Below, one piece after another: positions 38,380 through 49,044 of a stretch of DNA of 64,000 bases; the first letter of the stretch is position 1, and the number at the start of each line of letters is the position of its first letter. The DNA comes from Caprimulgus europaeus (taxonomy: Eukaryota; Chordata; Aves; Caprimulgiformes; Caprimulgidae), in assembly GCA_907165065.1 (NCBI GenBank), contig OU015523.1, positions 120,120,246 to 120,184,245 of the forward strand. Reading direction: 5' to 3'. A program made the position numbers and the translations under genes. The notes below the pieces were generated by a model, which ran no database searches, was not told the DNA's origin, and saw only the letters and a list, made by a program, of their open reading frames with translations.

Positions 38380-38630
38380 GAAGTCTCTTATACACTCCGG
38401 CTTCATGAAGTTTGTTATGAACAATTATCACAACGAAGAGTTATGCAACATTTTCAGATTTCAAACACAAGATGGCACCATTACTAATGCTTTTCCCATA
38501 TTATCTCCTGCGTGATACGTGACAATTTTCGACACTACAAAATTGCAATAGTGATGTAGATTCCTCTCCACACATTGCATGCATGTTTAATATATAGAAA
38601 CCTGGTGTGCCTAACGGCTTCTGTAGTATC
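38380..38630. other. Candidate conserved noncoding element
   Basis: This stretch keeps many CpGs for AT-rich DNA (CACTCCGGC, CAACGAAG, CTGCGTGATACGTGAC, TTTTCGACAC, CTAACGGC). It contains ACAAGATGGCACCATT, which resembles a YY1 site. No open frame or repeat is present. Selection is inferred, not shown. Confidence 0.3.
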
Positions 38631-39179
38631 TCTTCATTTTAGTAAAGTGCCACATATGGTACAAATGCTCCTATTCTTGCCAAGCCAAATCTTTAATAGA
38701 TGAGGTAGGTCAGGTGTAGATTTGCTCGAGGGGCTGCAGAGACTATAATTACCCGTATGTCCAATGCTGCACATATTCAGGGTCATGCACTGCAAGAACA
38801 TTTGCTCCTGCTTTTTCCAGCACCTATCAGATGGATGTGTGCACAACCCTGTGCAAATTTATTTTAACCTCTCTGCTCGTATGCATACATATACATTGTG
38901 TTCAGTCTCCTTTGCAGAAAATGTTGCGCTTGTTTGGCTTTTAGACACATAGTGTTGGGCAAATTTGACTATCTTCTTTAAAAAAATAATGTCAAAACAA
39001 ATTATCTCAAATAAAAGACAATTTGTCTTTCTCTAATGCCTTCTTTAGGCTTTGAAGATCTCATATATTTTTTTTTCCCAGCTCAGATTTGAGAAATGCT
39101 TTTGTTATTTTGATTATTTTGCATGTTTGTCAAAGGCAAATGAAAGATCTGTGGGAGATGTTGAGAGTTTCCTAATGCA

Positions 39180-40208
39180 GTAGCCTCACAGAGGTGAGAT
39201 TGCTGCAGCTCTGTTCCCAGGTCCAGCTAAGAGTGAAGCCAAACGCATATTCCATACAGTCACACACACAGAGATATATGCATATTCAATACATGTATAC
39301 ATATGCATATGGCTGGTCGCACTTATCAACACATAAAGAAAACACAGCATTCAAATACAATCAAGACAAAGAGCTTCATCTTCTGGCTCATCAGGATGAA
39401 GGTCTGTTAGTGGGAAATGTATATACACATCCGTTCAGTTAGAATCCCCCCAGCAGGTAGGATCACTCAATCTGTCCAATAGCTTCCCCCTAGATCCCAG
39501 TATCTCCAGTTGCAGTTCCACACGTACACTGGGTCTCTCCAAGAGCTGGCCCAGACCTGTGGCTGTGACCCCAGGCACTGTCTGGGACCTGCTGGTCCCT
39601 CCAGCAGACAACTCACAGCCACCTGGGTCTCTTCTGTGTCCAGCACAGACTTATGGTCACTCCAATACTTATTCCTGAGTGCCTAGTCCTAATTGCTGGG
39701 TAATCCAGCTTGATGTTTGTCTCTGATCACCCACTGACATAGGCATCTACAAGATGTGCATGTGTTGCTGTCACTCCAGTTTCTGGTACCTCTGACGTGT
39801 GGGCCCCCATGACCCCTGGTCTCACCCCATTTTCTGGCCCTCACAGCTCCATAAACATGCACACATGCTCATCCAAGAAAATAGCTGGAAATGGAGTTGA
39901 AAGAGAAGACATGACAGACTGTGTCTATCAGATGTGGGGCACGGCCACACACACTGTTTATATTCTATTCGCCCTTTTTGTCCCCTCATTGCTCTGTTTT
40001 CCCACATTACTTTGCCTTTATCCCTCCCTTTCCCCACCTTCGATTTCTCCCTTAGACATCCCATAGTAAGCTTTGTGCAATCCCCAGATTTTATTCCCTT
40101 GCATCCCACAGGCGGTGACCCCACCAGTCTACAAGGTGCTCTCTCACTGGTGTCACCTCCAGCCCATGGAGCTGAGGCTCCCCTGGGACAGCGTCATGAG
40201 GTACCGGG
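39180..40208. mobile_element. ERV-LTR-like block (GC-rich)
   Basis: Composition shifts sharply from AT-rich to C-rich between about 39440 and 40200, with repeated CACACA, CTGGTCC and CCCCTGG-type words and the segment CATGCTCATCCAAGAAAATAGCTGGAAATGG. This resembles a C-rich LTR family of avian class II endogenous retroviruses as I remember it. No retroviral gene is present and TG/CA ends with target duplications could not be fixed, so boundaries and orientation are uncertain. Open frames here (39797-40066 and 39934-40311 plus, 39822-40124 minus) are chance frames in GC-rich repeat DNA. The CR1 next door begins exactly where this block ends. Confidence 0.55.
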
Positions 40209-40988
40209 TCACAGAACCACAGAATCACAGTGGTTGGAAAAGACCTTTAAGATAAACAAGTCCAGTCATAAACCCAACACTACCAGTTCCATCTCTAAAC
40301 CATGTCCCTAATCAACTCATCTATCTGTCTTTTAAATAGCACCAGGGATGGAGACTCCACCACTTGCCTGGACAGCCTGTTCCAATGCTTGACTACTCTT
40401 TCTGTGAAGAAGTTTTCCCTCATCCAATCTAAACCTCCCCTGGTGCTGTATCAGACCATTTCTTCTCATCTTATTGCTTGCCACCTGGGAGAAGAGATCA
40501 ACTCCCACCTCTCTACACCCTCCTTTCAGGTAGTTGTAGAGAGTGAGAAGGTCTCCCCTCAGCCTCCTTTTCTCCAGGCTAAATAATCCCAGTTCCCTCA
40601 GCCGCTCCTAATCAGATTTGTTCTTCAGTCCCTTCACCAGTTTTGTTGCCCTTCTCTGGACACGGTCCAGCACCTCCATGTCCTTCATGTAGTGAGTGGC
40701 CCACAACTGAACACGGGACTCAAGGTGCAGCCCCACCAGTGCCCAGTGCAGGGGGAGGATCACTGCCCTGGTCCTGCTGGCCACACTATTCCTGATCCAG
40801 TCCAGGATGCCGTTGGCCTTATGGCCATCTGTGCACTCTGCTGGCTCATGTTCAGCCAGCTGTCGACCAACACCCCTAGGTCCTTTTCCTCTGTGTAGTT
40901 TTCCAGCCACTCCTCCCCAAGCCTGTAGTGTTGCATGGGGCTGTTGTGACCCAAGTGCAGGACCTGGCACTTGACCTCATTAAACTTC
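40209..40988 (-). mobile_element. CR1 retroposon with ORF2 C-terminal remnant
   Basis: On the minus strand this is a 5'-truncated CR1 of about 780 bp. The low-coordinate end carries the terminal octamers (CACAGAACCACAGAATCACAG) and GTGGTTGGAAAAGACCTTTA. Further in come CACCACTTGCCTGGACAGCC, CAGCCTCCTTTTCTCCAGGC, TCTCTGGACACGGTCCAGCA and CACTTGACCTCATTAAAC, all in CR1 order. The minus-strand frame 40608-40970 includes the motifs [32 protein letters not shown] and DRVQRRATKLVKGL of the CR1 ORF2 C-terminus downstream of the reverse-transcriptase domain. The domain itself is absent, so the copy cannot move. It is less diverged than the copies at 33.0 and 47.9 kb. Confidence 0.95.
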
Positions 40989-43900
40989 GTACCATAGGTT
41001 GAGGGTTTATGTCTCTGAAGGATTTATTTGGAACCACCCTGTGCCCATCACTGTTCTGTGCTCTCTTGTGTTCATTGAGATGATCCTTTAGTCACGTAAC
41101 CTGATGGGAAAATTAAGCCCAAAATGCATAAAAATATAAAATATCCATAAAACACAATCTCATTCCTATAAATTATTTCTCCTCCTATCTGTGTGGGTAT
41201 TGACACAATGTGGATTTAATAGACATTTGAAAAGGCATGACTGTCAAATAAATATTTTGCCCTAAAGAACAGATTTCAGTTTATCTACTTGAAGCTTTAT
41301 GCACTTAAATTCTGACTTAGACAAGTCTCTTATACACACATTGAAATTAAAAACAGATTTGAATGTTTTGCTGATTTGAATCCTTTGGATTTGACTGTGG
41401 TCAGCCCTGAACAGCAGAGTGTAAATGCATCAAGAAGAAGAGTAAGAAAAGTGGAATAAGAATAAATTGATACAAATGGTTCACAAAAATAGAAAAAAAA
41501 AGAAAATAAAAAATAAAAAATAAAATAAAAAGAAAAAATAGAGAAAAATAAAAAAGAAAAGATAAAAGAAAAGAAAGAATAATTTGGAACTGACTGCTTT
41601 TCAGTAGAGGAGCTAAATTCTGGAGCAGCTCTTGAATGGCAATAGTTTGGAAAACTGATCTGAAAATACTCAGCTTGATCAGAAAATAAAGAGAGACAGG
41701 ATGGGAACTAATAAAAATTCCACTGAGCCAGGAAATTACTTAGGTTTTTTCCCACCTTTTTTAAGCAGTCAGGCTATGGAAGATGCTGAATTAATCATGT
41801 TCCTTTTGGTCACGAAGACATAAAACTGGAAACTGTAACTCTGAAGGGTGTGTCACACATGAACCTAAATCTTCTACTTGTCTATTAGGCTTACCTAAAA
41901 CTGAAGATTTGTTGTGTTACTGGTGTTTGTCTAATGTCATTGGACACTAAAAGTGCTTCCCTTGTGTAGCAAAAGCATTTGAGAAGTAGTGACTAGAGCT
42001 AAGCAAATAATGAATATTCCATTCAGTGAATTTCTCTACTCTTCGCAGCTTTTCCCAGAGCACATTGCAGTTCCCAGTAAGCCTTATTATTCTGCAAATA
42101 ACTGCTTTGAAAAAAAGTCCTGTTCTTTAGATTGCATTTCATTTCTTTGCAAATGCCAGTTGCTTAAAATTCAAACTGTTGTATTTAGGCGCATGGCATG
42201 TGAAGTGTTTCTGTTCCCTAGAGAAACGGTGGGAGTCTTAAAAATTACATTTCTGGTGTTGAAAGAGTCATGATTATTCAGATGAAATCTAGTGGTTTAT
42301 AGTAAAACTCAAACTGTACAAAGTACTGGAACAAGGCCAATTATACTGGCTCTGTCACAGGTAGGCCATCAATACTTTTTGGAAAACATTTAGCTTTAAC
42401 TATTCCATTCTAACAAAGACAGCAATTTATTTTTATATGCAGTACTACACATCCCTTGAATCATGATAATGGCAAAGAACATTGGCTAAAAGGTTACTAG
42501 ATTCCATTGTCATATCCGCTAGCTAAAACTATATTTTTGCTGAATACAGTTTATATACACCAATGGTATGTATTGCTATAACAAAAACAGATTGTTCTTT
42601 ATTCACTTTTGTCACATCAAAATATGTGAAATTTAGAATGCATGTGATCCAATTTCTATTTTTATTTTTAAAAGATCCATTTGTATATATATTAAATCCC
42701 ATAGAATAAACAGATGTTCCAGAATAAAAAGAAATGCCTGCAGTCATCTGCTGCCAGGGCTTAGAAAGGGAGCTCCTTAAAATATCTTCTGTCATCCTCT
42801 AAATTTCATAATAATGTGTGTATGATTCAAAAAATATTGCTGTCCTACTGAAAATCTCCTCACTATCTCAAACTACATCTCCTGACTTAGCAGATACCCA
42901 CCTCAGAGAAGTGTCTACTGGATAGCATAAGTTATTTTGCATTACAGCCAACAGCACATAGATCTCCTAGCTTCTAGAATGAAAATGACTGTTTGAAGAG
43001 CTTAACACCTCAATTACCTGGACCCCAAAAGATTTGCTATTAATGGAATTGCTACAACACCCAGATGTTTGTGGGAAAACGATGGTTAAGGGAAGAATAA
43101 CACCAATAGGGTATCCAGCTCACAAAAGATAATGTAATTTTGGAAGCGATATATTATCTCCACCTCAGAGACCTTTGAACTTTTACAGTAGATAGATACA
43201 AAAGTTGAATGGTCCCTTTTGATGGTTGTTGCTGTTGGAAGAAGAGTGGAAAATTTCACAATGTAGCAACTACCCAAGTATAACTACTTTTTTTCTTTGT
43301 AAGTCTTCAAAAAACCTGATGAGCTGAGAACAAAATTTCTGGCATTTACTTGTGTAAGTGAGTCTTCCAAAAAGTGTTGTTTTTAACCATCCTCCCATCA
43401 CCTATAATTAATTCTTGGCCAGTATCCCTGAGGTGAGGACATCTTCCAGCCACCCTCATTTGAGACATCGATGCTAAGGTTACCAAACAGAGGAGTGGTA
43501 GGAAACAAAACTGTTTCTAGAAGCACCACAGAGTTTCTGAATACCCTTGTGCACTGATGCAAGCAAAGATAGTTACCATTTTCATAGTAACTTCCAGGTT
43601 GTTATTTGTTTCTTGGCCTTTGGCCAACACTCCTCAACAATTATTTTGAATAAGGAGACCTCATCTTGTTCAGCAGAGCTGAACAGAACTAGGGTGGTGC
43701 TTGGGCAGGTTTTTCAGATTAACTGTCATGAGGACAGAACCTCGAGGTGGGTTGATCAGTTTAACTCCCTGAAGGCAACATGATAGTAATTCAAGGAAAA
43801 ATTCTTCAAGAATTCTCAAGCACAGCAAAGTGCACATCTAGCTCTTCACACTTACTAAAAAGAACAGAAGTATCATAATCCAATATCCTTCTCAGTCTGA

Positions 43901-45123
43901 GAAGATTCTTATCTGCCAGTAGAATGCCTATCCAAACTCTGTAAATGGTGATATTCTATTTAGTTCTTATGGATCTAGCCACAACCAGAATGGAAAGCAA
44001 GACTCATGAGATCAGAAGTGAAGGAACCTGGAGTCTGGTTTGGAAGTCATTCCCTTGGAAAGAAAGAGTCTTGGCCCCAGTAACTTCTGATGCCTGATGA
44101 CTCTCTGAAGTAAGTACATAAATAGTCACTGAACCAGGGAAGAGAAACAGAGAGATTTTCTTGGATCATTTCCAGATTTGTTAGGTTGCTTCTCAGACCA
44201 GTGATGCAGCTTTAGTGTTGGTCTTATTCCATAAAGTCCAGTTTCACCCCCTACAGATGGGTAGAATAAACTCCAGTTCCTCCTAACACATCCTACCATA
44301 TAAAAATGTTGAATAGGCAAAATATTTGCTACAGTATTTCCATTCAACAATTTTGCAATTTCAGATGTGGAATCACATGTTTAATACCTTGCCGCTTGCT
44401 GGCTCCCAAAAAAAGGCATAGATTCTCTTGAAGTCTCTCCAGGGAATCCTGCAGACATGTCTGTTCTTCCAGAAGACTTAGCTTGAGCTCTCCTTAGAGG
44501 AGAAAGCTGCTGATCTCGATGCTGTCAATTAATAAATCATTAGAGATATGATGCAATATTTGGAACAAGTATTAATCTGTCTAATTAGCTAATGAATTAG
44601 GCATTATTTCTCATGAAGTGGCTAATATATCCTAATCACAGTTACATCTTGGGCAAATCCATACAGTTAAGTTTTGACTCAATATTTTTTCTGATTTCCA
44701 TAAAAAGGAGTAACAGTGCTGTAACTATACTGTGGATACTTTTCCCAATAAAGGTCTAATGGCAAATTCACTGTAATTGAAAGCTAAATACTTACAAAAA
44801 TAGATTAATTGTATTTAATTTTTTTTAACTATCTTTTATAGCTGTCATGAAACTTTCACAGCTAGTTCAAGGATATAGGAATACCCTAACCTCTGTCTGT
44901 AAAGGAAGTGAGATGCATTTGAAATTGGTAAGAGTTAAGCTTCACAAAAATCCTCTCTCTATATAATATTCTGTTTAGAAAATGTATCTAGGAAAGGTGA
45001 CATTACTCTGCTAGTATTCTGCATAGACCCCCAAATACTACATATGGGTATACCATAAATACAGTGTGAGGGGAGTATTTTTATTAGCACTATTCTCTCG
45101 AAATGGACATTTCTAAGCATATA
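40989..45123. other. Unique AT-rich noncoding DNA
   Basis: No gene or interspersed repeat is recognised in about 4.1 kb apart from an A-rich tract (41489-41580). Open frames are short (for example 41989-42273 and 42529-42795) and show no domains. Confidence 0.5.
41489..41580. repeat. A-rich (AAAAT/AAAAG) low-complexity tract
   Basis: Degenerate AAAAT, AAAAG and AAAATAG units span some 90 bp, with no pure array. Confidence 0.85.
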
Positions 45124-45280
45124 TGCTCCTGGTTACCTTGGCTGGCCTCCAGGTGCCCACTAAGCTGCTTTATCACTCTTCCTCCTCCGCAATACAAGGG
45201 GAGAAAAGATTAAAAACTCATGGGTCTAGATAAAGATAGTTTAATAATAATAAAAAAGCAAAGGCTGTACATGAATGCAA

Positions 45281-45314
<34 letters not shown>

Positions 45315-45390
45315 TTTATTCTCTATTTCCCATCAGGAGGTGATGGTCAGCCACATTCTGGGAAGTGGGGCTTCATTCAGTCCTCATGTA
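45124..45390 (+). mobile_element. Truncated ERV LTR with long A run
   Basis: The segment GGCTGGCCTCCAGGTGCCCA...CACTCTTCCTCCTCCGC...CTCATGGGTCTAGATAAAGA...AGTTTAATAATAATAA matches the 5' part of a common avian ERV LTR as I recall it. ATGCAAAGCAAAA...TTATTCTCTATTTCCCATCA then parallels the LTR at 11086-11503 (GCAAAGCAAAA...CATTCACTATTTCCCTTCAA). An internal A run of 29 (45284-45312) replaces a shorter A stretch in the other copy. The 3' half is missing or unrecognisable, and no target duplication was found. Confidence 0.68.
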
Positions 45391-47700
45391 TCAGTATAGC
45401 CAGTGGAGCCTGGAGCTGAACAGGATCAGTGGCTGGGATTCAGATGCATGGACATAACAGTAATTTTGGATTCCTTTAGTTATCTAAGCTGGATAGATGC
45501 TTGCCTAGATGCAGCTTAGGTAGTTTCAGATGTTACACTAAATGATGATCTGAGGTAGCAGACGGAGGTCCGGGAGGGTAGCCCTCTATTTCTAAAGTAA
45601 CATTAGTGACCTACTTTTAGGCAAATTAGTCTCTCTGTTGAATAACTGCCTTTTGACTGCAATGAGAACTTTGATGCATCACCCATTTGAGAACATCTAA
45701 ATGAAGCTGTCTGTCTCAGGCTGAATTTTACCTTTAATCTCCTTTTCACCCACTAATGGCTTCCCTAAATTGTCCATACCAGTAACTGGCATCATATGAA
45801 TTGCCATAGCATGTGAAAGACATCCCTGCAAGTCAGGCAGATATGACACAGTATCTGTGGGAGACTGTACCCTCCTAGACCAGAAGCTGAAAGACAAATA
45901 GGATATTTTACAATATACCAAACTGCCCTAGTCATCCATATCTGAAATGAAACCCAGAACTGAAATACCAACCCCTACAGAAGATCTGACTCTTTCATCC
46001 TAGTCTTGGAAGACATCTGCACTGTAAATAGTCATGATGCCTTCATGTCTGGTCTCTGCTAGAACTTAGAGCTCAATAAATTGTAGAGAGTGCTTCCAGT
46101 GTTTCTTTTTAGTGGATAACAATTAAAATGTGATGTTGTTGCTGAGATACTGATTCTGAAAACACTTATGTACCTACTTAATTGTCTTTGAACCTGATGT
46201 CCATGTGTCAACCAAACTAATGCCCATTTGAAGCAACAGTGCCTGTACAAACTGTTAGATGCCCTAAACTGAAAAAAAAAAAATGAATAAATAAATGCAA
46301 GTCACAGCTGGATAACGGGAACCCACAAGGGAGAGGTATTACACGTTTAGTGGGGCAATAAGATACTATTGGAATGTAGAACAGTTCTTTAGTAAACAGG
46401 CATCCATCAGTTACAAACCAGAATACAAAAATCCACTTAGGGCAAATTAATATGTAGTTAATTGTACTTATCGGCAGGGAGAGTGATGTCTTGAGATAAA
46501 CTTAATGTAAGAACTATGAAGCAAAACTAATAGATTCTGGCATCCAACATGCAAATGAGAGTTTCATGTTTAAGATGTACCATAGCCATATGTATTAATT
46601 TATTATAAACCATTGGGGGCTTTGTGTGCTCAAAACTGGGTACAGCTGGCATATTAATTTAGTTTAATTTGAGAAGAGCGATTAAGCTTTATTAAGCAAT
46701 GCAGAAAAAAAAAAAAGAAAAAAAGGAAGGAAAAAAAAAAAAAAAAAGAGTAGCCTGAAAAATTTACAAACATTTTAGAAACATTCATGTTTTCTAAGTC
46801 TGAATGTTAGCAAGTGAAATTGGTTAGCTTATAAAGATATGTTTAATAATTTAAGAGCAAGTTTGGTATACATACAAAACATTTTCCTTTTAGGCATAGG
46901 TCTGCTCCTACCACACTCTCTGTATTCATAACATGCTGGAAAGAAAAAAAATAAATAAAAATCTCACTCATATGCAGCATACCAGAGTAGGCACAGGTGA
47001 AAGGGTGCTGTTGTTTCCATAGGGCTGCAGCAAGGGGAGCCTAGCAGTCTGCATCCATGAAAGTCATGGTCTGGGATTCCTGTCATCCATACAGATAAAG
47101 GGAAAACCCATGGGACTTCCACTAAGTATGCAGATTATATCCATCTTGCACATTTTAGCTGCCTGTAGATTACAAAGCAGTGCAGCAAAAGTGGATAGAT
47201 CAGTAGCAGGAAATAATGATATTCTTTTTTTCCCTGCTCAGGTTGTTATTCTAACAGCCTTGGTTTGTAACCTTTTCATTTTTACAAGGAATCATCAACA
47301 TGTAACAGTAGCTGACCTGGGGGCTTCCAGCTTCAGATGTAAGTCGCAGATGAGGCTCAGAACTTTGTATTAAACCAAGAGAACAAAAGGATCTTTTGGA
47401 GGGTGATAATAGATTTTAGGACAAGCTTGCTCCACGTCAGAGGTAGTTTGTGTCTTTATTGCGGTTGTTCTGTTTCAAGTGGTACCTCTCAGCCTTGCAT
47501 TATTGACACTATTACACCAGTAGATTCTTTGGAAAAAATTTTTGATGTCCACAAACCTTTTAATTAAAGCTTCCAGAAATATTTCTCCCTTGTCTTGCGG
47601 AGAATACAGTGTAGCATGTATGTTATGACCAGTCACAATCCTTCTATACACCTCTTTAAGTCTATATTTTAATTTTAAAGCTACATATTCTGGACATTTT
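45391..47700. other. Noncoding DNA, partly an unrecognised repeat
   Basis: The stretch at about 45480-45540 shares ordered words with 11716-11770. An A/G-rich tract lies at 46704-46748. The segment 47400-47530 keeps a few CpGs (CCACGTCAG, TTGCGGTTG). No gene is recognised. The frame at 47110-47373 has no domain. Confidence 0.45.
46704..46748. repeat. A-rich purine tract
   Basis: Runs of A interrupted by single G and GGAAGG, uninterrupted purine over some 45 nt. Confidence 0.9.
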
Positions 47701-47760
47701 GTTGTTGTTGTTTGGTTGGTTGGTTGGTTTTTTTTTCCTTTTTTTGTTTTGTTTTGTTCT
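47701..47760. repeat. (GTT)n/(GGTT)n/(TTTTG)n compound repeat
   Basis: GTTGTTGTTGTT leads into GGTT units, a T run, and TTTTG units before a C-rich stretch (CTCCCCCTCCCCGCCC) that precedes the CR1 remnant. Confidence 0.88.
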
Positions 47761-47786
47761 CCCCCTCCCCGCCCAGGGAAGTAGAA

Positions 47787-47832
47787 TGTGTTTTACTGAA
47801 AAGGCTGTGTGTGTTTTACTGAAAAGGCTGTG
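47787..47832. repeat. Tandem duplication of a 23-bp unit
   Basis: The 23-base unit TGTGTTTTACTGAAAAGGCT plus GTG occurs twice in exact copies (47787-47809 and 47810-47832). Identity of the copies points to a recent local duplication. It lies 50 bp before the CR1 remnant. Confidence 0.95.
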
Positions 47833-47882
47833 TCAAAGTCTAACATTTCCAATATGTTGCTGGTGGTTTCTAACATCTCACA

Positions 47883-48420
47883 ATGTCCAACAAAGGGAAA
47901 TGCCAATTCGTGTCTGTGGGAAGGAATAACTCTAGGCACCAGGACAATTTGGGGACCAAACAGCTGGAAAGCATCCTGGCAGAGAAGGACTTGGGAGTCC
48001 AGGAGGACACCAAGCTGACCATGAGTGAGGAATTTGCACTCATGGCAAAGGTGGGCACTGGCATCCTGCACTGCATTAGGCAGAGCATTGCCAACAGGTG
48101 GAGGGAGGTGATCCTTCTCCTCTGTCAAGTGTTGTGGGACACATCTGGGTTGCTGAGCCCAGTGCTGGGTTCTCCAGTACAAGGGAGACATAGACATACC
48201 AGAGCATGTCCAATGAAGGGCCATTAAGATGACTAAGGCATTGAAGCATTTGACATATAAGAGGAGGCTGAAGGTTGTGACTGATCAGCCTGGAGAAAAG
48301 AAAGCTCAAGGGGAATTTTATCAATGTGCATAAATAACAGATAGCAGAAAGTAAGGAAGGTGGAACCAGGGAAAACCTCTCAGTTAACAGGGTGCCTAAA
48401 AACAGAATAGGTCTGAAATG
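47883..48420 (+). mobile_element. CR1 remnant with ORF2 C-terminal part
   Basis: The plus-strand sequence follows CR1 ORF2 towards its 3' end: CTGGAAAGCATCCTGGCAGA, GGACTTGGGAGTCCAGGAGG, AGGGAGGTGATCCTTCTCCT, AGTACAAGGGAGACATAGAC and TCAATGTGCATAAATA. The frame 47883-48227 has ESILAEKDLGVQEDTKLTMS and NRWREVILLL, corresponding to the same C-terminal ORF2 region as the copy at 40608-40970. It then shifts frame at about VLWDTSGL (the CR1 counterpart continues as a different frame). The terminal octamers are missing, so the 3' end is truncated or decayed. It appears to be an older CR1 subfamily than the 1.7 kb and 40.2 kb copies. Confidence 0.9.
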
Positions 48421-48664
48421 CAGCTTGTCAAAAGCCAGTGAGTCAGCTTCTCGTGGAGTAGTTGGTCAGTCTTGGGGCAGAGGAATGATTTTGGGACATT
48501 CTGTTTTGCTTGGGCCATGAGAGAACTGTGGGTAAATAGTACCAACATATATATATATATATAATTTTTATTTTTTTCACTGTTAACTTATCTCTCTCCA
48601 TCTATAAAAACCTATGATCTATTACAAAAGACTTCTGTAAAGTGATTTCTGTAGTTTATCTGAT
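48421..48664. other. Unique DNA with (AT)n
   Basis: Nothing is recognised apart from an AT dinucleotide run at 48547-48563. Confidence 0.6.
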
Positions 48665-48670
48665 GCAAAG
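48665..48670. other. Target-site duplication, left copy
   Basis: GCAAAG immediately precedes the LTR that starts TGTGGTGG. An identical GCAAAG follows its CA end at 49039. Confidence 0.85.
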
Positions 48671-49038
48671 TGTGGTGGATGAGATGACCAACACTGAGAT
48701 GTATTCAGGCATCAGCACTTTATTGAAACTTTGCACTGCTTATATATCTTTTTTCTCTGCCCAAGCACGCATCATTCTTTCACTTTTGATTTGTTACTGC
48801 TTATCACACACACTGCAAGCACGTGCCTAAACAATTTACATGATTGGATAATTCCACTTGTCCACGAGCCATTCTTTTACTTCAGACTGGTTACTGATTA
48901 CAGCATGGAACTCACCCCTTATCTTGTCTCATACACATTCTTGCTTCTGTTGTTCCACTTTGTTGTCTTCACTCAAGGTCAGGAATTAATTGCTCAAGGC
49001 TGAAGCCACCTGCAGTTTCACCTTTTAACTCACCAACA
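48671..49038 (-). mobile_element. Solo endogenous retrovirus LTR (368 bp)
   Basis: The element has TG...CA ends and is flanked by a perfect 6-bp direct repeat GCAAAG. On the minus strand it carries a TATA box (TATATAAG, 48746-48739) and, about 15 nt later, the polyadenylation signal AATAAA (48724-48719). This leaves about 48 nt to the LTR end, so the orientation is minus. Six-base duplications are typical of class II (betaretrovirus-like, ERVK) integrase. No gag, pol or env sequence is present on either side, so it is a solo LTR left by recombination. Two chance plus-strand frames overlap it and are not genes. Confidence 0.9.
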
Positions 49039-49044
49039 GCAAAG
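49039..49044. other. Target-site duplication, right copy
   Basis: GCAAAG directly after the LTR terminus is identical to the left copy at 48665-48670. Confidence 0.85.

Larger units (their letters stand above)
33450..39179. other. Unique AT-rich noncoding DNA with simple repeats
   Basis: No gene or interspersed element is recognised in about 5.7 kb. Local features, listed separately, are a candidate conserved stretch (34330-34470), a TTTG repeat, a perfect hairpin, an A-rich tract, a TTTTG repeat and a second candidate conserved stretch (38380-38630). The 74-codon frame at 33833-34057 has several Cys and His but no recognisable zinc-binding spacing. Confidence 0.5.

Noticed and set aside
39934..40311. 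125-codon frame in GC-rich DNA
   Set aside because: It spans the LTR-like block and the CR1 end, and frames are open on both strands, as expected in GC-rich repeat DNA.
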